Assembly: GCF_900143205.1 (NCBI RefSeq)
Contig: NZ_FRDH01000011.1
Location: forward strand, 1-64,000
DNA: 64,000 nucleotides
Direction: 5' to 3'
Origin: Butyrivibrio hungatei DSM 14810
Lineage (GTDB): Bacteria; Bacillota; Clostridia; Lachnospirales; Lachnospiraceae
A program made the translations under genes and the position numbers. This document shows positions 58,201 to 64,000 of this stretch, piece by piece; position 1 is the first letter of the stretch; every line of letters starts with the position of its first letter. The notes under the pieces were generated by a model that had not been told where the DNA came from, made no database searches, and saw only the letters and a program-made list of their open reading frames with translations.

Positions 58201-58813
58201 CAGAGGCGCAGGTAGTCTCCTTGGAAGAAAGCAGTCTGGACATATGCAGGCTGTAGGTTATGACCTATACTGCAAGATGCTAGGCGAAGCTGTTAGGATC
58301 AAGAAGAATGAGATTCCAGATGGAGATTATACTCTTGCTGAGATCAACACAAATATTGACCTTGATGTAAGTGCCTTCATTCCTGATACCTACATCATGA
58401 ACGAAGAGCAGAAGCTTGAAATATATAAGAGAATCGCAAGCCTTGAGAACAAGCAGGAATGCGATGATATGAAGGATGAGCTTATCGATAGATTTGGTGA
58501 AGTTCCTGAGTCTGCAGATAACCTTCTTAGAATATCTCTTTTACGCTCCAAGGCACATAGCCTCTATGTATTAGAGATTAAGGGCGGCGATGGAACAATT
58601 GAGATAAAGGTTAGTCCAAGCGCCAAGATCGATGCTGGCAAGATTCCAGGATTTATATCAAGCTACAAAGGAAACATGGCATTCCACAGTACCACAGTGC
58701 CAGTATTTGTCTATAAGTACAAAAAAGAGAGCAATCCAAACAAGGCTGAGAAGCAGCTCTTGGAGGAAGTTGAGGCTGTAGTTGAGAAGATGACTACGCT
58801 TGTTAAGGAGTAA
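55244..58813 (+). CDS. mfd: Transcription-repair coupling factor
   Basis: The 1189-aa translocase frees RNA polymerase stalled at lesions and recruits UvrA. Seen are the UvrB-like N-terminal part, the RNA-polymerase-binding domain (DLKIGDYVVHEDHGLGIYRG split around residue 510), the motor with Walker A GDVGFGKTEIA and DEEQRFGV, the TRG motif region, and a C-terminal D7 domain. It is a usual companion of pth. Confidence 0.97.
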   Translation: MRAITTPLHELKEFEEINKYLEKPFACAEVTGCVDSQKLHFIDSLGADFKYRIIVTYSDLRAKEIYEDYKFYDRNVTVYPAKDLIFYQADVHSNEIVRQRIRCMRRLIEGRPVTVVTTFSALMAPQIRPEIIKENILSIDKHKPIDELEISKKLITMGYTKNYQVEGPGEFSVRGDIVDVFDLTEENPYRIELWGDEIQSIRSFDILSQRSLEKLESIEIYPASEIILDEKRLEEGMERIQEETDRCVETLRSEFKTKEAHQLKTQTEELREQLFELKTTVNLESYIRYFYEDTVTMQEMFPKGKSCIFIDEPGRVAEHAMAIEAEFRESMTHRAEKGYVLPGQMGLLYSTDNCVARMENGRRVILSTLQLPKSQNIFSPEKSWDIKTRSVAPYNNSFDALVKDLKNYVKQGYRVLILSGSRTRAKRIVEDLRDNLVTAFYSEDPGRVLKPGEIMTYYGRILKGFEYPDIKFAVIAESDIFTEHVKKRKKKKSAYQGEKISNFADLKIGDYVVHEDHGLGIYRGIEKIETDHVVKDYIKVEYGDGGNLYILATGLGVIQKYASGGDDNERTHKPKLNKLGSGDWSHTKSKVKAAVEEVAQDLVELYAKRQQAQGYQFSKDNVWQQEFEDAFPYQETEDQLTAIEDTKRDMESSKPMDRLVCGDVGFGKTEIAIRAAFKAVQDGKQVAVLVPTTILAQQHYNTFSERMRDFPVRVDLMSRFRTAAEQKRTITDLKKGLVDIVIGTHRLLSKDVQYKDLGLLIVDEEQRFGVTHKEKLKVLKENIDVLTLSATPIPRTLHMSLVGIREMSVLEEAPNDRMPIQTYVMEYNDELVREAIVRELSRNGQVYYVYNRVNTIADVAAQIQKLVPEANVAFAHGQMKESELERIMYDFIDGTIDVLVSTTIIETGLDIPNVNTMIIHDSDKMGLSQLYQLRGRVGRSNRTAYAFLMYKRDKMLKEVAEKRLSAIREFTDLGSGFKIAMRDLEIRGAGSLLGRKQSGHMQAVGYDLYCKMLGEAVRIKKNEIPDGDYTLAEINTNIDLDVSAFIPDTYIMNEEQKLEIYKRIASLENKQECDDMKDELIDRFGEVPESADNLLRISLLRSKAHSLYVLEIKGGDGTIEIKVSPSAKIDAGKIPGFISSYKGNMAFHSTTVPVFVYKYKKESNPNKAEKQLLEEVEAVVEKMTTLVKE

Positions 58814-58830
58814 TGGGAGGAGACTACTAG

Positions 58831-60564
58831 ATGAAGCTGATAAAGAAATTTATTCCTTACTACAAACCATATATTGGAGTGTTTTTATTTGACCTATTTT
58901 GCGCGTCGGTGTTGTCGATTATCGATTTGGCCTTTCCACAGTTCCTTAGAATCCTTAGGAGTACTCTTTTTCTTGAGGAGCCCAAGGTGATCCTTAGCAG
59001 ACTGGGAATCTTGGCGTTGGCCTTGATCGTTATGTATGTAATCAGGTATCTTTGCAGATACTACGTAACTTACCAGGGACATATGATGGGAGCCCGCATG
59101 GAATCTGGTATGAGAAAAGAGCTCTTTGACAGATACCAGGCTTTTTCATTCTCATATTATGACACTCATAATACCGGTGAAATGATGAGTAAGCTCGTGT
59201 CGGATCTTTTTGATATATCTGAGCTTGCACACCACGGACCTGAAAATATATTTATCTCTGTAGTCAAGATCGTAGGCTCTTTTATCCTCCTTTTGAGAAT
59301 AAATGTGCCTATGACACTGTGCCTTGTGGCTGTAGTAATTTGCATGGCTTTTTTCTCTATTAGTCAGAACAAAAAGATGCGTGCCACTTTCTCAGATAAT
59401 AGAAAGAAAATAGCAGGTATCAATTCTTCACTTCAGGATACACTTGGCGGCATCCGCGTAGTTAAGTCTTTTACCGGAGAAGCAATAGAGGCTGAGAAGT
59501 TTGACAGATCAAACATTGCCTTCCTTGATTCCAAAAATGCCAACTACAGGAGAATGGCCTGGTTCCACTCAGGAAATAATTTTTTTGAGGGACTTATGTT
59601 TGTGACAGTGCTTGTGGCAGGCGGTTTCTTTATTGCCAAGGGACAGCTTACTGGGGAAGATCTTGCTATCTATGCTCTTTATATCAATATCTTTATCAAT
59701 CCTGTAAATGTCCTTGTTGAGTTTACGGAGCAGCTTCAAAAGGGACTTGCTGGTTTTGAGAGATTTACTGAGGTCATGGAGACCATGCCTGAGATTGTTG
59801 ACAAAGATGATGCTAGAGAGCTCAAGGATGTTAAGGGCGTAATTGATTACGAGAAGGTTTCTTTTGCCTATGGTGATGAAGAGGCAGTACTAAAAGATAT
59901 CGACCTTCATGTAGAAGCTGGAAAGTCAGTTGCAATCGTTGGACCATCTGGCGGTGGTAAGACTACCCTTTGTTCACTTCTTCCTAGATTCTACGATGTT
60001 ACTGCAGGAAGCGTTAAGATTGACGGAACAGATATCAGAGATGTTACTCAGAAATCTCTTAGATCCTTTATTGGTATAGTTCAGCAGGATGTATATCTTT
60101 TTAATGGAACGGTAAAAGAGAATATTGCATACGGCAGGCTTGATGCTACTATGGACGAGATAGTAGAAGCTGCAAGAAATGCTGATCTTCTTGAGTTTAT
60201 AGAGAGCCTTCCAAATGGTTTTGATACACAGGTAGGAGAACGTGGAGCAAGGCTTTCTGGCGGACAGAAGCAGAGAATTGCTATTGCAAGAGTATTCCTT
60301 AAGAATCCTCCAATCCTGATTCTTGATGAAGCTACAAGTGCACTTGATAACGAAAGTGAGAGATATATTCAGGAGAGTCTTGATAAGCTCTCTGTTGGTA
60401 GAACTACTATTACTATTGCCCACAGACTTTCTACTATCCTAGGCGCAGATGAGATAATCGTTCTGGATGAGGATGGTATCAAAGAAAGAGGCAATCACAA
60501 GGAGCTTATCAAAAAAGGCGGACTCTACGAGAAGTACTATCGAATGCAGCTTGGAACAATCTGA
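58831..60564 (+). CDS. ABC exporter, fused membrane and ATPase domains (MsbA/LmrA-like)
   Basis: The 577-aa half-transporter has about six membrane helices (to residue 310) and an ATPase domain with Walker A GPSGGGKTTL, the Q loop IVQQDVYLF, signature LSGGQKQRIAIAR and Walker B ILILDEATSALD. It probably exports lipids, peptides or drugs as a homodimer. GGGAGGAG precedes the ATG, 18 bp after mfd. Confidence 0.95.
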   Translation: MKLIKKFIPYYKPYIGVFLFDLFCASVLSIIDLAFPQFLRILRSTLFLEEPKVILSRLGILALALIVMYVIRYLCRYYVTYQGHMMGARMESGMRKELFDRYQAFSFSYYDTHNTGEMMSKLVSDLFDISELAHHGPENIFISVVKIVGSFILLLRINVPMTLCLVAVVICMAFFSISQNKKMRATFSDNRKKIAGINSSLQDTLGGIRVVKSFTGEAIEAEKFDRSNIAFLDSKNANYRRMAWFHSGNNFFEGLMFVTVLVAGGFFIAKGQLTGEDLAIYALYINIFINPVNVLVEFTEQLQKGLAGFERFTEVMETMPEIVDKDDARELKDVKGVIDYEKVSFAYGDEEAVLKDIDLHVEAGKSVAIVGPSGGGKTTLCSLLPRFYDVTAGSVKIDGTDIRDVTQKSLRSFIGIVQQDVYLFNGTVKENIAYGRLDATMDEIVEAARNADLLEFIESLPNGFDTQVGERGARLSGGQKQRIAIARVFLKNPPILILDEATSALDNESERYIQESLDKLSVGRTTITIAHRLSTILGADEIIVLDEDGIKERGNHKELIKKGGLYEKYYRMQLGTI

Positions 60565-60597
60565 TAAACTATCTGATGCAACGGATATGTTTTTAAA

Positions 60598-60618
60598 TTT
60601 GTATAATAGATATACAAA
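60598..60618. promoter_or_regulatory. Palindrome over the -10 of the Tyr/Ser-rich protein gene
   Basis: TTTGTATA and TATACAAA form an inverted repeat with a 5-base centre, and TATAAT (60602-60607) lies inside. A repressor binding here could block polymerase (inference). Confidence 0.52.
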
Positions 60619-60642
60619 TACTTCTAAAGGAAGGTAAGTGAT

Positions 60643-61362
60643 ATGGATTACAAAGACGGTGGAATCCCAAAAACAATTGAAGAATTAAAGGATTACTGTG
60701 AAAGAAATGGCTTTACAGCTAGTAAGACAAGATTCTTTATTGGCTTTAATTATCAGGGAGCCAGAGCTTTTGGTATCTATAAAGATGAAGAAACTGGAGA
60801 ATTTGTTGTCTATAAAAATAAAGACGACGGAACCAGAAATGTTCGTTACAGAGGAACTGATGAAGAATTTGCTGTAGTTGAGCTCTATGACAGACTTCAG
60901 AAAGAGATTGACAATCAGAAACTTCACTATGCTGCAGAGATGGCAGAACGTGAGAGAAATAAGTACGAGGGAAGAAGCTCTGGTACATATTGCACTTTGG
61001 ATGACAATGCTGACAGCTATGAATATATAAAGAATTTCCATGCTTCAGATTATCCGATCAATTCTTTTGTGGATGAAGCCAAAGAATATTTTAAAAATAA
61101 CGAAAATGACAGCCATAGTAGTTATGATCATTATGATTATAGAGGACATTCTAATTCACAGGGAGGTGGAGCTCTTGGCGTTATTATCAGCATCGTTATC
61201 CTGATATTATCACTTCTCTTTGGATTTGGTGGTGGTGGTTTTAGTAGCTATGATCGTTATGATTCAGGGTATAGCAGTTATAGTAGCTATGACAGTTATG
61301 ATAGTGGATGGAGTTCAGATAATTGGGATTCCGGCTCAACAGACTGGGGCTCAGACTGGTAA
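60643..61362 (+). CDS. Membrane protein with Tyr/Ser/Asp-rich tail, unknown function
   Basis: I do not recognise this 239-aa protein. Its N-terminal half (1-165) is soluble and charged. One membrane helix lies near residues 180-203 (GVIISIVILILSLLFGF), and the last 37 residues are a low-complexity tail of SYDSYD-type repeats with Gly and Trp. AAGGAAGG is before the ATG. The tail might be disordered and outward or inward facing; topology is undecided. Confidence 0.75.
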   Translation: MDYKDGGIPKTIEELKDYCERNGFTASKTRFFIGFNYQGARAFGIYKDEETGEFVVYKNKDDGTRNVRYRGTDEEFAVVELYDRLQKEIDNQKLHYAAEMAERERNKYEGRSSGTYCTLDDNADSYEYIKNFHASDYPINSFVDEAKEYFKNNENDSHSSYDHYDYRGHSNSQGGGALGVIISIVILILSLLFGFGGGGFSSYDRYDSGYSSYSSYDSYDSGWSSDNWDSGSTDWGSDW

Positions 61363-61406
61363 TTAATTTGGAAAAATAATTTTTTAATGTTTTACGATAA
61401 AAAGTG

Positions 61407-61435
61407 TTGACACTCATATAATCGTATGATATAAA
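61407..61435 (+). promoter_or_regulatory. Promoter of the DUF2975-XRE-CPBP cassette
   Basis: TTGACA (61407-61412) and TATAAA (61430-61435) lie 17 bases apart, close to consensus. The 14-bp palindrome at 61448-61461 would sit about at the start of transcription. Confidence 0.8.
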
Positions 61436-61447
61436 TAATTTAACGAT

Positions 61448-61461
61448 AAACGTTAACGTTT
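61448..61461. promoter_or_regulatory. Operator-like palindrome downstream of the promoter
   Basis: AAACGTTAACGTTT is a perfect 14-bp palindrome located 13 bases after the -10. The XRE protein encoded 600 bp on is a natural candidate to bind it, giving autorepression (inference). ACGATAAA also occurs twice, at 61394 and 61443. Confidence 0.68.
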
Positions 61462-61505
61462 TAAACTAATTCATTTATATTATTTAGATTATATGAGGTG
61501 GCGAC

Positions 61506-62057
61506 ATGCAAAAATCAAATTTAAGAAACATAACAGCGGTTATGGCAAAAATCATTGAAGTACTCAGTTGGATTGGGGCAGTATGTATTGTTCTTTCTAT
61601 GATAGTTCTTTTTGCGACAAGGGATATGATTGCAGAAGCTTACAAACGCGGGGCGTTTGATTCACAGAGCATATCTGTTACAGGAGTAGATTCAGAGGCA
61701 TTTATAAATTCCCTTATGAATGGCTCCGGAATTGTGGCTCTTGTTCCTTTCGTATTCTTTTGTGCACTCTCAGCCCTAATTTTCAGAAACATATATAAGG
61801 TTTTCCAGAAGGCTAATGGAGATTCTCCTTTTTCAGAGGCCAATGTCAAGAGAATCAAGAATATCGGTTATTATGCGCTGGCTATTCCTGTGAGCAAAAT
61901 TGTTATGTATGCAGTTTTTGCTGTAATCGTAGGAATAAATAATCTTAACATCTCAATATCATTATCAGAGGTGGTATTTGGATTAGTAGCCCTTTGCCTT
62001 GCTCAGTATTTTGCTTATGGAGCAGAACTTCAGCGTGAAGTTGATGGATTGCTGTAA
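61506..62057 (+). CDS. DUF2975 membrane protein
   Basis: The 183-aa protein has four predicted membrane helices (about residues 15-38, 72-92, 115-140, 150-172). DUF2975 proteins are often paired with a small YozG-like XRE regulator, as here. Function is unknown. The gene starts the three-gene cassette; the XRE gene follows after 10 bp. Confidence 0.85.
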   Translation: MQKSNLRNITAVMAKIIEVLSWIGAVCIVLSMIVLFATRDMIAEAYKRGAFDSQSISVTGVDSEAFINSLMNGSGIVALVPFVFFCALSALIFRNIYKVFQKANGDSPFSEANVKRIKNIGYYALAIPVSKIVMYAVFAVIVGINNLNISISLSEVVFGLVALCLAQYFAYGAELQREVDGLL

Positions 62058-62067
62058 GGAGGCGTCT

Positions 62068-62292
62068 ATGGGAAGAATAGTGTTAGAACTCGATGTTATG
62101 ATGGCAAGACGTCACATGTCTTTGAATGAGCTTGCTGATAAGGTCGGAATATCCAATGTAAATTTGTCCAAGATTAAGAATAATAAAGTTAATGCAGTTC
62201 GCTTTGGCACACTTGCAGGAATCTGTGATGCCCTTGAATGTGAACCTGGAGACATCTTAAAATATGACCCTAATGGTGAGGCACAGGAATGA
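62068..62292 (+). CDS. Small XRE-family regulator (YozG-like)
   Basis: The 74-aa protein is one Cro/C1 helix-turn-helix domain (NELADKVGISNVNLSKIKNN, about residues 19-38) with a C-terminal acidic tail ending EPGDILKYDPNG. The start has AAGGAGG upstream; a longer open frame overlaps DUF2975 and is not used. Its stop overlaps the CPBP start (ATGA). It probably controls the cassette. Confidence 0.9.
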   Translation: MGRIVLELDVMMARRHMSLNELADKVGISNVNLSKIKNNKVNAVRFGTLAGICDALECEPGDILKYDPNGEAQE

Positions 62293-62903
62293 GTTTGTTT
62301 ATTAGCACATTAGTAAGTGCTGTCATTCAAGTAATCCTGTTTTCTCTTGTGCCTTTTATCTGGTGGCTTATATTCCATAGAAAAAAAGAAAGCTTCTTTT
62401 CTTTCGTAGGAATAAAGAAGCCAGATAAGAGCAAGGTGAAATCGATATTTATAGCAATGATAGGAGTCCTTTTAGTCTGCGAGGGGCTTGGAATCATTGA
62501 GAAATATTGCCTTAGAGGATTTGAGACAGCTGACAGTACTTTTTCGGGAATGGGAATATCTGCCATAGGTAGTGTAATTGTATACGCTTTTGTTCAGACA
62601 GCTTTTTCTGAAGAGATTTTCTTTAGAGGTTTTTTGTTAAAAAGATTAAGCGCAAAGCTAGGGTTAGCAACAGGTTCAAAAATCACAGCTGTTATCTTTG
62701 GGACTATGCACGTTGCTCTGGTATATGCCACAGGCAGAACTCTTGGTATAATATCTTTTGTAGCATTATTGGTTTATCCAATGGTTGTTTCACTCCTTCT
62801 GACATGGGTGAATGAAAAGAAAGCTAATGGATCAATATTACCTGGATGGTTTATCCACGGAATTATAAATTTGATAGAGGGAATTGGTCAATTATCTCTA
62901 TAA
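62289..62903 (+). CDS. CPBP family intramembrane metalloprotease
   Basis: The 204-aa membrane protein has about six helices and the CPBP motifs: EE in SEEIFFRGFLL (Glu and Arg catalytic), GTMHVAL with His and FIHGIINL with His and Asn. Such proteins process prenyl-type or small peptide substrates and give immunity to self-made bacteriocins. The start overlaps the XRE gene by four bases, so they are translated together. Confidence 0.9.
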   Translation: MSLFISTLVSAVIQVILFSLVPFIWWLIFHRKKESFFSFVGIKKPDKSKVKSIFIAMIGVLLVCEGLGIIEKYCLRGFETADSTFSGMGISAIGSVIVYAFVQTAFSEEIFFRGFLLKRLSAKLGLATGSKITAVIFGTMHVALVYATGRTLGIISFVALLVYPMVVSLLLTWVNEKKANGSILPGWFIHGIINLIEGIGQLSL

Positions 62904-62935
62904 GTGCCCTAAATTAGCGCATTTGCAACCGCCAG

Positions 62936-62964
62936 TTGACAAATTTCAAAGCTAACTTTATAGA
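62936..62964 (+). promoter_or_regulatory. Promoter of the XRE membrane regulator
   Basis: TTGACA (62936-62941) and TATAGA (62959-62964) are 17 bases apart. Confidence 0.76.
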
Positions 62965-63032
62965 TAGCAACCGATATTTTTCGTAATCTGAATACATCAA
63001 AAAACAAATTTCAGATACGGAGGAAAATAAAA

Positions 63033-64000
63033 ATGATATTAGCAGACAAAATTATCAATGAGAGAAAGAAACTTGGATGGTCCCAGGAGGAACTTGCTGA
63101 TCAGCTTGATGTATCAAGACAGTCAGTTTCAAAGTGGGAAAGTGCACAGTCAACACCGGATCTTAATAAGATACTGAAGATGGCAGATCTTTTTGGTGTA
63201 AGTACTGACTACTTATTAAAGGATGAGATTGAGGTTGTTGATTCATCCGAATATAAGGAAGATGTTGCTTCTTATAACGAAGATACAAGAAAAGTTTCAT
63301 TGGAAGAGGCTACAAGGTTTTTAGAGGTTGTTAAGAGAACTGCTCCTAAGGTGGCATTTGGTGTTTCTCTTTGCATTGTTTCACCAGCGCTTCTTATGTT
63401 TCTTTTAGGATTTTCTGAGATGGGTTACATAGGTGAAAACCTTGCTGTTGCTATTGGTATAGTTGTACTTCTTGTGATGGTAGCATGCGCTGTGTTTATG
63501 TTTATCATGATAAATCAGGAGCGTAAGCCTTTTGAGTTCCTTGAAACAGTTAAGATTGATACAGCTTACGGCGTTGATGGTATGGCCAAGGAGAGAAAGG
63601 CTGAATTTGAGAGTAGACGCACCATGATGGTTGGCTTTGGCGTTATGTGCTGCATCCTTTGTAGTGTTCCACTTATCATCTCAGCTCTTTTCTCAGAGAA
63701 ATGCGGAAATGAGTCACTTGTAGTATTTATGGTTGGAGTTCTTTTGATCTTGGTTTCTACTGGCGTTAACCTTATCATAAACGGTAGTGAGTATTCTACA
63801 GCATGTGACAAGCTTCTTCAGAGCGGCGATTACACACTTGAAGGAAAGAAAGCTTCTAAGAAGATTGGTAAGATTGGTTCAATTTATTGGCCTGTAGTTG
63901 TTGCAGCATACCTTGGAGCTAGCTTTATTACAGGTATGTGGGAGTATACATGGATCATCTGGCCTGTAATGGCAGTTCTTTTTGGAGCTGTTGCCGGCAT
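63033..64000 (+). CDS. XRE-family regulator with membrane domain (3' end outside window)
   Basis: At least 322 residues are visible and the frame runs off the window. An N-terminal helix-turn-helix (WSQEELADQLDVSRQSVSKW, residues 15-34) is followed by a linker and several hydrophobic segments from about residue 108 (FGVSLCIVSPALLMFLLG, IVVLLVMVACAVFMF and more). It would bind DNA from the membrane and could sense stress there. TACGGAGGA lies before the ATG. It repeats the regulator-plus-membrane theme of the preceding cassette. Confidence 0.92.
   Translation, partial: MILADKIINERKKLGWSQEELADQLDVSRQSVSKWESAQSTPDLNKILKMADLFGVSTDYLLKDEIEVVDSSEYKEDVASYNEDTRKVSLEEATRFLEVVKRTAPKVAFGVSLCIVSPALLMFLLGFSEMGYIGENLAVAIGIVVLLVMVACAVFMFIMINQERKPFEFLETVKIDTAYGVDGMAKERKAEFESRRTMMVGFGVMCCILCSVPLIISALFSEKCGNESLVVFMVGVLLILVSTGVNLIINGSEYSTACDKLLQSGDYTLEGKKASKKIGKIGSIYWPVVVAAYLGASFITGMWEYTWIIWPVMAVLFGAVAG

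Overview
The window looks like a low-GC, Gram-positive anaerobe of the Lachnospiraceae, closest in character to Butyrivibrio or Pseudobutyrivibrio. This is inferred from gene content: a one-piece pyruvate:ferredoxin oxidoreductase with a tiny 2[4Fe-4S] ferredoxin, paired glgC/glgD, SpoVG, a GdpP-L9-DnaB cluster, YesMN-type two-component control, LplB/YtcP-type sugar importers and pectin-derived sugar enzymes. No database search was possible. Every family call comes from motifs and gene order read by eye.

Layout. (1) 1-629: the 3' end of a 23S rRNA, then tRNA-Asn, tRNA-Glu and tRNA-Cys with a terminator; no 5S gene follows the 23S. (2) 694-11065: a lipoprotein and an S1-domain protein, then a pectin-sugar locus: a GH112 phosphorylase and GH105 unsaturated rhamnogalacturonyl hydrolase on the minus strand, divergent from an AraC regulator and an ABC importer (two permeases plus binding protein). 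(3) 11184-13268: a sirtuin, a DUF951 protein and rpsF-ssb-rpsR. (4) 13410-20180: a YesM/YesN two-component system and a second ABC importer. (5) 20319-26971: a large surface protein with a sortase-like tail, then gdpP-rplI-dnaB. (6) 27042-31167: ferredoxin divergent from nifJ, with a near-ideal promoter, a catabolite-repression operator and a leader hairpin. (7) 31221-46263: mecA, a 700-bp non-coding stretch, a GH18 hydrolase, sua5-rpiB-upp-dCMP deaminase, a SleB-like hydrolase, DUF402, a large unknown membrane-anchored protein, a GH2 beta-galactosidase and three small enzyme genes. (8) 46342-51542, minus strand: murC, then dnaD, a DnaC/DnaI-type loader and prs, with a DnaA-box cluster upstream of dnaD. 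(9) 51802-64000: glgC-glgD, spoVG, pth-mfd-ABC exporter, a tyrosine/serine-rich membrane protein, a DUF2975-XRE-CPBP cassette and the start of a second XRE membrane protein.

How the parts fit. GH105 would release the unsaturated sugar from rhamnogalacturonan oligomers. GH112 would phosphorolyse a beta-galactoside, plausibly galactosyl-rhamnose, and GH2 would remove terminal galactose. The two importers and two regulators would bring in and sense the oligosaccharides. GlgC/GlgD would store surplus glucose 1-phosphate, and PFOR with ferredoxin would oxidise pyruvate.

The best candidate for something undescribed is a paired RNA hairpin element present twice (9223-9287 and 18145-18211). Each copy starts within two bases of a stop codon, at the junction between binding-protein and permease genes. 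Stems show compensatory changes, and an internal tandem G.A motif is conserved. The second is the replication-gene junction at 49964-50144, where three DnaA-box-like 9-mers abut next to a split parS-like palindrome.
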